Source: Candidatus Eiseniibacteriota bacterium (GTDB lineage Bacteria; Eisenbacteria; RBG-16-71-46; JABDJR01). From it: 15,629 nt of DNA. The notes under the pieces were generated by a model. The model searched no databases and was not told where the DNA came from. It saw only the letters and a list, made by a program, of their open reading frames with translations. This document shows positions 7,555 through 14,370 of this stretch, piece after piece; within the stretch, counting starts at the first letter, position 1, and the number at the start of each line of letters is the position of its first letter. The position numbers were made by a program, and so were the translations under genes. The stretch is from the NCBI GenBank assembly GCA_013003415.1, contig JABDJR010000030.1, positions 1-15,629 on the forward strand. The letters are read 5' to 3'.

Positions 7555-8046
7555 TTAGCGGCTGCCACCTTCGTGTTCGCCGGCTGCCACTTCCGCATTA
7601 GCGTGATCCATCATGTGACCGCCAATGACGGCGTACTTCACATGCGCCGGCATTTCGGCCAGCTTAACCTTGAGGTCTTTCTTGTGATCACCGCGCATGA
7701 CGGTGAACTTGACCTTGGCTCCAGGGATCATTTTTGCTTGTTCGGCCTTCATGGCTTCCTTGTTCACTTCGGCGTACTCAATGCCATTAATAGCAAAGAA
7801 CACATCGCCAATTTCAAAACCAGCTTTTTCGGCCGGGCTTTCGGCGACAACCTTGGAGATCTTCATTCCATCTTTGTAGGTCTCGTCGAATTCAAGTCCG
7901 ACCCAACCTTTGTTGGCATAGGCATTAGCCATATAGTCCAGGCATTCCTGGGCGCTCGCCGTGCATTTTCCTTCGCCCGCAAATGCTGGCACGGCGATGA
8001 CAACGACCATGGCCGAGAGAAGAAGAATAGACAAAGTGCGTTTCAT
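7555..8046 (-). CDS. Small exported PDZ-domain protein
   Basis: 163 residues: a Sec signal peptide (MKRTLSILLLSAMVVVIAVPAFA, about 1-23), a short mature lead with Cys28 and Cys35, and one PDZ domain (about 48-131). The PDZ domain shows a carboxylate-loop-like WVGLEFD, then AESPAEKAGFEIGDVFFAIN, the hallmark 'gl-x-pGD-x-i-x-x-iNG' pattern of periplasmic PDZ domains, and a final KVKFTVMRG strand. The C-terminus is His/Glu-rich and flexible. There is no protease or other catalytic domain, so it is probably a binding or adaptor protein in the periplasm. Start: the frame is open further upstream, but the ATG at 8046-8044 starts a perfect signal peptide and has AGGAGG 11 nt before it. It forms its own transcription unit, with a structured leader upstream (8067-8124) and an intrinsic terminator downstream. 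Confidence 0.86.
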   Translation of the reverse strand: MKRTLSILLLSAMVVVIAVPAFAGEGKCTASAQECLDYMANAYANKGWVGLEFDETYKDGMKISKVVAESPAEKAGFEIGDVFFAINGIEYAEVNKEAMKAEQAKMIPGAKVKFTVMRGDHKKDLKVKLAEMPAHVKYAVIGGHMMDHANAEVAAGEHEGGSR

Positions 8047-8066
8047 ATTATTGGAGTCCTCCTGAT

Positions 8067-8124
8067 AGAAACATTTCTCCGGCGGAACAATATGGTCCGC
8101 CGGCAACCGGCGAGGGGGTTGCCG
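8067..8124 (-). promoter_or_regulatory. Structured 5' leader with competing hairpins upstream of the PDZ gene
   Basis: Three perfect stems overlap just upstream of the ribosome binding site (8063-8058). Stem C pairs 8124-8117 with 8108-8101 (8 bp). Stem B pairs 8112-8107 with 8103-8098 (6 bp, CAA/TTG loop). Stem A pairs 8103-8096 with 8086-8079 (8 bp). B excludes both C and A, while A and C clash at only 3 nt. A further small AGAAA/TTTCT repeat (8067-8078) sits next to the AGGAGG. A -35-like TTGACG is present at 8168-8163 but I see no good -10 with it. The structure suggests post-transcriptional control; no known riboswitch class is recognised. Confidence 0.45.
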
Positions 8125-8255
8125 TGTCGTTAGAGAATACTGAATCCAGACACTAAACAAGACGTCAAAATGTGTCGGGATAGCGCATATATCTCGCTTT
8201 TTACATATTTGCACATAACTACATGAGTAGTTTTATCAAGTTGAGCCTGGATCCC

Positions 8256-8284
8256 TTGTCCCTTGAGGAGTCGGTTGCTATAAC
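8256..8284 (+). promoter_or_regulatory. Sigma70-type promoter for the secreted protein at 8377
   Basis: -35 TTGTCC (8256-8261, four of six), a 17-nt spacer and -10 TATAAC (8279-8284, five of six). The predicted start of transcription near 8291 places a small hairpin, CTCAC (8292-8296) with GTGAG (8303-8307), at the very 5' end of the mRNA; such 5' stems often protect a transcript from decay. Assigned by eye. Confidence 0.5.
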
Positions 8285-8376
8285 TGAAAGACTCACAAGG
8301 GGGTGAGCCTGCGCTGCCAGCTTCTACCGCGGTCCCGAATCATCACCCCTGTCCCACATCCAATGGAGAATCCACC

Positions 8377-8937
8377 ATGAGACTTCTAGCTATTCTCGTC
8401 GCTCTAGCTTTTGTCACCGCTCCGGCCTATGCCGCAGTGATCCATGACGAAGGTGTCGATGGTGACCTTTCAACTGATCCCGCCACCCCCACCTCAATTG
8501 CCCTGGTTCCCGGATCCAATACGGTCATCGGATCTTGCGGCACCGGAGACACACGCGACTTTATGACCTTCACCGTGCCTCCAGGAGCAACTCTGATTGG
8601 CCTAAATCTGGTTGGCTACAGCCCGAACGATACCGGCTACATAGCCATCAACGGGGGTACTTCAAGCTTCGTCCCCTCGGGCGCGAATGTTGGAGATTTC
8701 CTGGCCGGAGTACACATCAACGCAGCTCAGGTGGGTTCGAACATCATGATGCTGTTCATGACCTCCTCGATCATCCCCAACTCCCTGCCCGCTCCCAATG
8801 TTGGGCCAGGTGACTACTGTGTGGTGATTCAGCAAACGGGACAAGTCGTCAATCAATACGAACTTGAATACATCCTGGAAACCTCGGTACCCACCGAAGA
8901 GGTAAGCTGGAGCCAAGTCAAACTCGCGATTCAGTAA
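8377..8937 (+). CDS. Secreted beta-sandwich protein with W-S-x-V-K tail
   Basis: 186 residues: a Sec signal peptide (MRLLAILVALAFVTAPAYA, about 1-19), then a Gly/Thr/Asn-rich body. The opening VIHDEGVDGDLSTDPATPTS and the section GDTRDFMTFTVPPGATL resemble a family of secreted proteins that, in other bacteria, usually end in a PEP-CTERM sorting signal. Here that signal is absent: the protein ends VPTEEVSWSQVKLAIQ with no hydrophobic helix and no Arg cluster. Cys54 and Cys148 could form a disulfide. Start: ATG 8377-8379 with GGAGA about 8 nt upstream. It has its own promoter (8256-8284) and ends at a shared bidirectional terminator. The neighbouring convergent gene ends in a similar tail (SSSWSGIKNEF). 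Probably extracellular or cell-surface; function unknown. Confidence 0.85.
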   Translation: MRLLAILVALAFVTAPAYAAVIHDEGVDGDLSTDPATPTSIALVPGSNTVIGSCGTGDTRDFMTFTVPPGATLIGLNLVGYSPNDTGYIAINGGTSSFVPSGANVGDFLAGVHINAAQVGSNIMMLFMTSSIIPNSLPAPNVGPGDYCVVIQQTGQVVNQYELEYILETSVPTEEVSWSQVKLAIQ

Positions 8938-8950
8938 CGGGCATTCCAAA

Positions 8951-8990
8951 AACTAAAAAAGGGCGGGAGTTATCTCCCGCCCTTTCTCTT
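8951..8990. terminator. Bidirectional intrinsic terminator
   Basis: A perfect 12-bp stem, AAAGGGCGGGAG (8958-8969) with CTCCCGCCCTTT (8974-8985), encloses a 4-nt loop. It is flanked by an A-rich left side (AAAAACTAAAAAA) and a T-rich right side (CTTTCTCTTT), so it can end transcription from both convergent genes (stops at 8937 and 9008). Confidence 0.92.
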
Positions 8991-9007
8991 TGAATGCCGA
9001 TTGTGCC

Positions 9008-9958
9008 CTATTGTTCTTGTTCGTCGGTCGGGGTGAACTCGTTCTTGATGCCACTCCAGCTTGAGCTCTCGACGTTAGTCGGTAACTGTGGCTCATAGAA
9101 CAGAAGATAGACAGGGTTGTTGACGCCGGTGGCAAAAATATCAATAAGGGATCCGGTTGCACCGTTGTACCTACGAACGTTATTTCCACCCGTACTCGCG
9201 ACATACAAGTTGCCGTCGGGTCCAAAAGCAATTCCATTGGGATTGCTCAATCCAGTCGAGGCAAAATTGTCGATATGCGCACCAGTGGCGCCGTTGTAAC
9301 GCTTTACGTCGTTGGCCTGGCTCGAAACATAGAGGTTTCCGTCAGGACCAAAAGCCAAACCGGATGGCCGGAACAGCCCCCCGGAACCCGCGGAAACGAA
9401 GTTATCGATGAAGGCACCCGTGGCTCCATTGTAACGGCGAACCTCGTCCGTGATTAAGCTCGTAACATAGAGGTTTCCGTCAGGACCGAACACGGAGGTT
9501 GCGGCATCGAGCCCACCCCCACTTGCGAAATAGTCGATGAACGCTCCGGTCGCGTCGAAACGAGCGACACCGTTCGCGCGAGTACAAAGATAGAAGTTAC
9601 CGTCGGAACCCAGGTCGATACCCGAGGCGCTCGTGATGCCGCCGGCACCAGAAGCGATCAGGGTTGAGATGTAAACACCAGATAGGCCATTGAACTTTTG
9701 AGCCCCCGGACCCCCTGGAGCGGCCACCACGAGATTGAGATCGGGTCCAACCACGAGGCCACGGCCAAGCCCTCCGGGCCCGCCAGATGTGAACACCCCA
9801 AGTGAGGCACCCGTTGTTCCGTCGTATCTTTGTACGTCGCCGGAGGCCGGGGTTACAAAGAGATCGACTTGGGCCACTGCCTCTGAACTTGCGAGCCCTA
9901 AACTCATCAGGCAGATGAGAGTGAACAGAAAGATACTGCGCGTTAACTTTGATGACAT
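9008..9958 (-). CDS. Secreted six-bladed beta-propeller (NHL/Vgb-like) with W-S-x-I-K tail
   Basis: 316 residues with a Sec signal peptide (about 1-29, ending SSEAVAQ). The mature protein is six repeats of 42-45 residues with the core RYNGATGAFIDNF and FGPDGNLYV; the Gly/Thr positions recur near residues 44, 88, 133, 175, 220 and 263, so a complete six-bladed propeller is likely. Such NHL-like propellers bind ligands or proteins and, in some families, are lyases; I see no catalytic site that would decide this. The last three repeats are the most alike, also at the DNA level, which suggests recent duplication. The C-terminus, LPTNVESSSWSGIKNEF plus an acidic tail, resembles that of the convergent gene at 8377. 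Start: the frame opens at 10000, but ATG 9958-9956 has AAGGGGAG about 6 nt upstream and begins the signal peptide. Confidence 0.88.
   Translation of the reverse strand: MSSKLTRSIFLFTLICLMSLGLASSEAVAQVDLFVTPASGDVQRYDGTTGASLGVFTSGGPGGLGRGLVVGPDLNLVVAAPGGPGAQKFNGLSGVYISTLIASGAGGITSASGIDLGSDGNFYLCTRANGVARFDATGAFIDYFASGGGLDAATSVFGPDGNLYVTSLITDEVRRYNGATGAFIDNFVSAGSGGLFRPSGLAFGPDGNLYVSSQANDVKRYNGATGAHIDNFASTGLSNPNGIAFGPDGNLYVASTGGNNVRRYNGATGSLIDIFATGVNNPVYLLFYEPQLPTNVESSSWSGIKNEFTPTDEQEQ
9120..9600 (-). repeat. Tandem imperfect repeats of about 130 nt encoding propeller blades
   Basis: Within the propeller gene the segment encoding blades 3-6 repeats with a period of about 126-135 nt. For example, CATAGAGGTTTCCGTCAGGACC occurs near 9329 and again near 9468, with diverged copies near 9204 and 9590. 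This is internal coding duplication, not a mobile repeat. Confidence 0.6.
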
Positions 9959-10049
9959 TGCCTCTCCCCTTCTCGGGACCCAAGGCAAACAAGACACCAC
10001 ACCACCACTATCGAACCCACCTCCCCGGATCTAGACGCCTAGTTTCCAT

Positions 10050-10089
10050 GGGTCTCGAATGTTTGTGAATGCTGGCAAATGTGAGACCC
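10050..10089. promoter_or_regulatory. Inverted repeat GGGTCTC-N26-GAGACCC in the divergent promoter region
   Basis: GGGTCTC (10050-10056) and GAGACCC (10083-10089) are perfect inverted copies whose centres are 33 bp apart, close to three helical turns. An inner TTTG/CAAA pair adds to the symmetry. It lies between the divergent genes starting at 9958 and 10207, so it could be an operator bound by a dimer pair or a leader hairpin of the minus-strand gene. Confidence 0.35.
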
Positions 10090-10116
10090 GCCAGCGGTTT
10101 GCTAACTTAGCACAAC

Positions 10117-10149
10117 TTGAATGGTGCCCCAAACGCACATTTAGTGTGC
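10117..10149 (+). promoter_or_regulatory. Possible promoter and operator for the DUF5916 gene
   Basis: -35-like TTGAAT (10117-10122, four of six), 17 nt, -10-like TTTAGT (10140-10145, four of six). An inverted repeat GCACA-TTTAG-TGTGC (10135-10149) covers the -10, where a repressor could block it. Weak matches; the ATG at 10207 is about 60 nt downstream. Confidence 0.3.
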
Positions 10150-10206
10150 CATGCCGACGGTTGCGTTTTTACGGGAGCGGCTCCGGAATCGTGGTAAGTT
10201 CCATCC

Positions 10207-12438
10207 ATGCTAAGTCGAGCCTGGGTACTAGTTAGCCTCATGGTCATAGCGTTCCTAGCCGCCGTCGAATCGGCAACTGCCAAAAGCAGCGCCATGGTGC
10301 ATCAGGTCACTCGATCTACCTCAAAGATCGCGATCGATGGCAGACTCGACGAGCCCGCTTGGGACACGGCGACTCAGATTGAATTGGCCTTTGAAGTGCA
10401 GCCCGGGGAAAACGTGACGCCCCCCGTTCACACCATCTGCTTCATCACCTACGACGACAATCAGGTCTATTTCGGATTCAAAGCCAAAGATCCCGACCCA
10501 TCTAAAATCCGTGCTCGCTACTCCGATCGGGATCGAGCGTGGAATGACGATTGGGTGGGAATCGTCCTCGACACCTTCAATGACCAGCGTCGAGCCTACG
10601 AACTCTTCAGCACTTCCCTAGGCGTTCAAATTGACGCCATCAACGATGACGCCGGCGGCAACTACGACGACTCCTGGAATGCGATTTGGAGTTCGGCCGG
10701 GAACATAACAGAAGAGGGTTTCGAAGTTGAAATGGCTGTTCCCTACAACCAGATTCGATTTCAAAAGGTCGACGGAAAACAGGTTTGGGGTTTTGACGCG
10801 ATACGAAGTTGGCCCCGTGACTACCGTCACCACATCGGGGCTTTTCCGCGAGACCGAGGTGCTAACAGCTATCTCAGCCAGACGATCAAGATCGAAGGAA
10901 TGGAAGGCGCCGACCCGGGAAGCAATCTTGAGGTTATCCCCACCTTAACTGCCAACCGCACCGATCTTCGCGAGGAACTTTCCGATCCCGATCTAATCGC
11001 TGGCGATACCGATGTCGACGTGGGTGCCAGCATCCGCTGGGGCATGACTCCAAGCATGAGTTTGAACGCGGCCATCAATCCCGACTTCTCCCAAGTCGAA
11101 GCCGATGTGGTCCAGCTCGATGTGAATGAACAGTTCGCTCTTTTCTTCCCTGAAACGCGCCCCTTCTTCCTGGAGGGAGCCGACTATTTCAATACGACTC
11201 TACGGCTTGTTCATACCCGTTCCATTGCCGACCCCGATGCGGCAGGAAAGATCACCGGCAAGCAAGGCAAGAACACGTTTGGCTTCTTCACCGCCCGCGA
11301 CGACATCACCAATCTGATTGTCCCGGGACCTGAGGGTTCTTCCGGTGGAAGCTATGCCATGGAGAACTGGAGTTCGGTGGCTCGCTACCGTAGAGACTTC
11401 GGGGGCTCTTCAACCGTCGGGGCAACCCTCACGGATCGCCGGGGGGATGGCTACGAAAACACGGTAGCCAGCGCAGACGCCGTGTACCGCATTACCGACA
11501 CCGACAAAATCCTGGCTACGGTCGCCGGCTCACAAACCACCTACAACGACATGATGGTCGAGGATCTGGATCTCAGTTCCGCAGACACCTCTGGAGTGAC
11601 CGCTCTACTTAATTATCAACATAGCGAGCGAGGTTGGTGGACAGAGGCCGAGTTGGTCTATTTTGGGGACGGGTATCGAAGCGATTTAGGATTTCGTCCG
11701 CAGGTTGGTACGCGTGGATTCTGGCTAGGGGGAGCTAAAGTTTGGTGGGGTGAACCTGGAGATGTGCTACAAAGAAAAGCCTGGGGGGCTTCTATCGGCC
11801 AAACCAACAAGAACGATGGCGACCTCTTAGACAATGAATTTAAAACATGGGCCAATGCCAACGGCCCTTGGGATTCCAACGTTTGGGCAGAGGCCAGTCT
11901 GGGCAAAAGGGCCTTCGAGGGCAAAGAATTCGATGTGTGGGAACTAGAGGCAGGGTTCTTTGCTCGCCCCACCGGCAACCTTTCGGTTGAACTCGAGGTC
12001 GAGGGTGGCGACTGGATCGACTTTTCCGAAGCCAGGCCGGGAAACCGGCTTTTCGCCAGACCCTCAGCCACCTACACGCTTGGGCGCCATCTCAATTTGA
12101 GCTTGGGCTACATCTACGCAAGACTGAACATCGATGAGGGTCGGCTCTTCTCGGTTCACGCTCCGGAGCTGCGCGCTATTCATCAATTCAACACGAAGTC
12201 GTTCCTGAGGCTCATCGCCCAATACCGCATCGCGAACCGGGATCAAGACCTGTATTCCGATGACGTGAACGACCAGACGAAGTCGCTCCTCTTACAAGGG
12301 CTGTTCTCCTACAAAGTGAATCCGCAGACCGCGTTTTATTTGGGTTACAACAACAATCGGTTTGGCAACGACGACTTCGATCTCACCACAACCGACCAAA
12401 CCTGGTTTACCAAGATTGGCTACGCCTGGGTGAAGTAG
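10207..12438 (+). CDS. CBM9-like/DUF5916 outer-membrane protein
   Basis: 743 residues: a signal peptide (about 1-25, hydrophobic core VLVSLMVIAFLAAV), an N-terminal carbohydrate-binding family 9-like domain (about 33-230) and a long C-terminal region (about 240-743) of alternating beta strands matching the DUF5916 type. Visible landmarks are IAIDGRLDEPAWDTA (41-55), the WNDDWVGIVLDTF segment (112-124), the NPDFSQVEADVVQLDVNEQF stretch and PETRPFFLEGADYF, all characteristic of this family. The C-terminal half is rich in aromatic-ended strands and ends in TKIGYAWVK, consistent with a beta-barrel inserted in the outer membrane. The substrate is unknown; the CBM9-like domain suggests glycan or polysaccharide contact, which is inference. 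Start: ATG 10207 has only a weak GTGGTAAG upstream; the next Met (residue 12) would shorten the signal peptide. It stands alone, and its stop lies 18 nt from the convergent operon end. Confidence 0.88.
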   Translation: MLSRAWVLVSLMVIAFLAAVESATAKSSAMVHQVTRSTSKIAIDGRLDEPAWDTATQIELAFEVQPGENVTPPVHTICFITYDDNQVYFGFKAKDPDPSKIRARYSDRDRAWNDDWVGIVLDTFNDQRRAYELFSTSLGVQIDAINDDAGGNYDDSWNAIWSSAGNITEEGFEVEMAVPYNQIRFQKVDGKQVWGFDAIRSWPRDYRHHIGAFPRDRGANSYLSQTIKIEGMEGADPGSNLEVIPTLTANRTDLREELSDPDLIAGDTDVDVGASIRWGMTPSMSLNAAINPDFSQVEADVVQLDVNEQFALFFPETRPFFLEGADYFNTTLRLVHTRSIADPDAAGKITGKQGKNTFGFFTARDDITNLIVPGPEGSSGGSYAMENWSSVARYRRDFGGSSTVGATLTDRRGDGYENTVASADAVYRITDTDKILATVAGSQTTYNDMMVEDLDLSSADTSGVTALLNYQHSERGWWTEAELVYFGDGYRSDLGFRPQVGTRGFWLGGAKVWWGEPGDVLQRKAWGASIGQTNKNDGDLLDNEFKTWANANGPWDSNVWAEASLGKRAFEGKEFDVWELEAGFFARPTGNLSVELEVEGGDWIDFSEARPGNRLFARPSATYTLGRHLNLSLGYIYARLNIDEGRLFSVHAPELRAIHQFNTKSFLRLIAQYRIANRDQDLYSDDVNDQTKSLLLQGLFSYKVNPQTAFYLGYNNNRFGNDDFDLTTTDQTWFTKIGYAWVK

Positions 12439-12456
12439 CAAATATCCAACGCCGGG

Positions 12457-14370
12457 TTAAAGGCGTCCCGCTAACCTCAACCGTCCCACTTTAGCCACAT
12501 CAGCAAGATCTTTGTCTCGCCTCTGGGTCAGTTTGCGGGTCACCACCACATCGAGAGCCGCGAACTTGAGTCCGCGAAACCGGAAATAGAGAGCACGATC
12601 ACCAACAAGCTGGTCGTCGGTTGGAGCCGCGTCTCGCGCAATCGCGCGGGGATAGTTTTTGGACACCACATCTAGATCTTTGTTGATGTGGGTCACGCCC
12701 GGTGTGTAGCGCTCACTTCGAACCGCGCTTGTCATGGTGAAATCGATATCGGTAGATTCACGAACCCCCAGAACTTCCAAGGAAGAGCTACCAACCACGC
12801 AACAGTCCTCCGAAGAAATACCCAGCTCACCAAGAACCTTGTGATAGTCCTTGAGCCAATCCATAAAAGCATCTCGGGTTCCTGTTTCAGGTCGACAACG
12901 GAGCGCTCTCAGGTTGGCCCCGTTTAGAAAGATGTCGGCTACCAACTGAGTTTCGTACTCGGTATCCGTGGTGTGGAGGGTGGCAAAGCGATCTGAGGGA
13001 ACGACCTCGTGATACTCCTCACGAACTTGCCTCTTCATCTCGGCAAGTTTTGTGACGGACTGGGGCGCATGGACAACCAACACTCGGAGTTTCGGTGTGT
13101 AGTCGCTAAAGAAGCGGATCTTGGCCTCAATGTTGTCACCTACGATGGGACCCCAGTCGCTTGCATACACATCGCGGACGACCTCATCAAACTGGGATCG
13201 CGAAAACTCAAAATCTCTTCGGGCCACCAGCGGGAATTGCTCAGCCACACTTTTCTCAATCGCTTCCCAACGCTCTTCTGCCGCCGGCCAAAGAACAACA
13301 CAGCCGGCTCGATCCTGCTGGAGCTCAACCCAGCTCAGGAGAAGCTCGTCGATCTCATCCGGGGCAAAGCCATTCTCAACAAACCAGTCGAAACCCCAAT
13401 GGAGACCGCTTGCGTCCTCGTGGTACTCCACAGGAACTTTTTCAATCCCAAGAGCAATGGCGGCGGCAACCCGGTGGGCTCCGTTCATTACAATGCCGTT
13501 CTGTTGGGCTACAGGAATTGAATGTTCGGGATCAAAGCCGTTTGCCTTCATGGAATGAAGCAACGCCGAGAACTCACGCTCGTAATCTTGCAGGCTCGCC
13601 TTGCGTGTCTCAGAACCCGGCTCAACCCCACCCGTGCGACAGAAAATATGCTTCCGGTATACTTCTTTGGCTGAAATGCCGGAGTTCTTAGACGGTTGTC
13701 CCAATAGTTCCCGGGCAAAGAGCACTTTGGCCACTATGTCGAGACGCTGAGGATGGAGGAGCTTTTTTGCCTGAACCCAAGTCTTTACTAAACGTTTTCG
13801 CTCCGGCTCTTCTTCAGGATCCATTTCTATAAACTCGGTAATCGTCATCGGAGGAACATCTGCCGTTTCGGCCGACGCCGCACTTTCAGGAGGTGCACCC
13901 GTTTCCACCACTCCAAGGAGAGCTGCCAGGGCCTCCCTCATAGCCGGACTCATTCCGAATTCACAACCCTCATCAAAAACTCGAATCGCGACTTCGTAAC
14001 GCCCTTGCTCGTGGAGCAACTCACACAGACGAACTCTCGCGGGCTCGCATCGCGGGTCCAAAGCCAATACGCGATAGAAGGCACGGATGGCATCCCCAGG
14101 TTGGTTCAACTCTGCCAAGACAAACGCATAGAGAATCCGGGCGTCGAGAAAAAGGGGGTCTTTGTGTACTGCAACCTCGAGATGAGTCAGAGCCAGGGCA
14201 TGATCGGATCGAAGAAAGGCGGCGTATCCTGCCATGTGTCGAACCAGCTCGTTCTGATCGTCTTCCTTTAAGAGAGTGGCGAGAATCCGATCTCCCTCAT
14301 CAATTTTTCCATCTTCAAAAGCTACGCGAGCCGCTTCAAGCGACACTTCAATATCTACTGCCGATTTCAT
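12457..14370 (-). CDS. TPR + ParB-like + nucleotidyltransferase fusion protein
   Basis: 637 residues, cytoplasmic. Residues about 8-150 form TPR-like helix pairs (for example AAFLRSDHALALTHLEVAV and AELNQPGDAIRAFYRVLALD). After a Pro/Glu-rich linker, residues about 230-320 hold a ParB/Srx-like motif, IVMNGAHRVAAAIALGIEKV (Gly297, His299, Arg300), used in that superfamily to bind a nucleotide. Residues about 350-500 are uncharacterised and include ATLHTTDTEYETQLVADIFL. Residues about 500-620 show a minimal nucleotidyltransferase site: GSSSLEVLGVRESTDID (Gly527-Ser528, Asp541, Asp543) and a third acidic residue, Asp607 in FAALDVVV. Its start overlaps the stop of the upstream gene as ATGA (14370-14367), so the two are translationally coupled. 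The partner looks like a capsule-type glycosyltransferase, so a role in making or attaching a surface polysaccharide is the best inference; chromosome partition is unlikely. Confidence 0.82.
   Translation of the reverse strand: MKSAVDIEVSLEAARVAFEDGKIDEGDRILATLLKEDDQNELVRHMAGYAAFLRSDHALALTHLEVAVHKDPLFLDARILYAFVLAELNQPGDAIRAFYRVLALDPRCEPARVRLCELLHEQGRYEVAIRVFDEGCEFGMSPAMREALAALLGVVETGAPPESAASAETADVPPMTITEFIEMDPEEEPERKRLVKTWVQAKKLLHPQRLDIVAKVLFARELLGQPSKNSGISAKEVYRKHIFCRTGGVEPGSETRKASLQDYEREFSALLHSMKANGFDPEHSIPVAQQNGIVMNGAHRVAAAIALGIEKVPVEYHEDASGLHWGFDWFVENGFAPDEIDELLLSWVELQQDRAGCVVLWPAAEERWEAIEKSVAEQFPLVARRDFEFSRSQFDEVVRDVYASDWGPIVGDNIEAKIRFFSDYTPKLRVLVVHAPQSVTKLAEMKRQVREEYHEVVPSDRFATLHTTDTEYETQLVADIFLNGANLRALRCRPETGTRDAFMDWLKDYHKVLGELGISSEDCCVVGSSSLEVLGVRESTDIDFTMTSAVRSERYTPGVTHINKDLDVVSKNYPRAIARDAAPTDDQLVGDRALYFRFRGLKFAALDVVVTRKLTQRRDKDLADVAKVGRLRLAGRL

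Larger units (their letters stand above)
8047..8376. other. 330-nt divergent intergenic region
   Basis: Longest gene-free stretch of the window. From left to right it holds the PDZ gene's leader hairpins (8067-8124), an A+T-rich section (about 8130-8230) where promoters for both directions would be expected, a plausible sigma70 promoter for the plus-strand gene (8256-8284), and an approximately 85-nt leader for that gene. I see no small open frame with a convincing ribosome binding site and no RNA gene. Confidence 0.6.

Noticed and set aside
7573..8133. 186-codon open frame on the plus strand
   Set aside because: Antisense to the PDZ gene, whose signal peptide, domain and terminator are all convincing.
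8887..8937. PEP-CTERM or IPTL-CTERM exosortase signal
   Set aside because: The tail has neither the hydrophobic helix nor the C-terminal Arg cluster; only the first residues are reminiscent.
9120..9600. CRISPR-like spaced repeats
   Set aside because: The period is about 130 nt, the copies are imperfect, and they encode beta-propeller blades in frame.
10207..12438. TonB-dependent receptor
   Set aside because: The N-terminus is a CBM9-like domain, not a plug domain. No TonB box is visible, and the conserved PFFLEGADYF-type segment fits DUF5916.
12449..12466. ACGCC/GGCGT hairpin between the convergent genes ending at 12438 and 12457
   Set aside because: The 5-bp stem has no T tract and partly lies inside the coding sequence of the minus-strand gene; too weak to call a terminator.
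13450..13500. Chromosome partition (ParB) function for the NGAHR motif
   Set aside because: There is no ParA partner, no helix-turn-helix domain and no parS-like site. The motif sits in a fusion with a nucleotidyltransferase beside a glycosyltransferase, so only the fold is ParB-like.
13009..13691. Several overlapping plus-strand frames of 145-176 codons
   Set aside because: All lie opposite the TPR/nucleotidyltransferase gene in different frames and show no family features.
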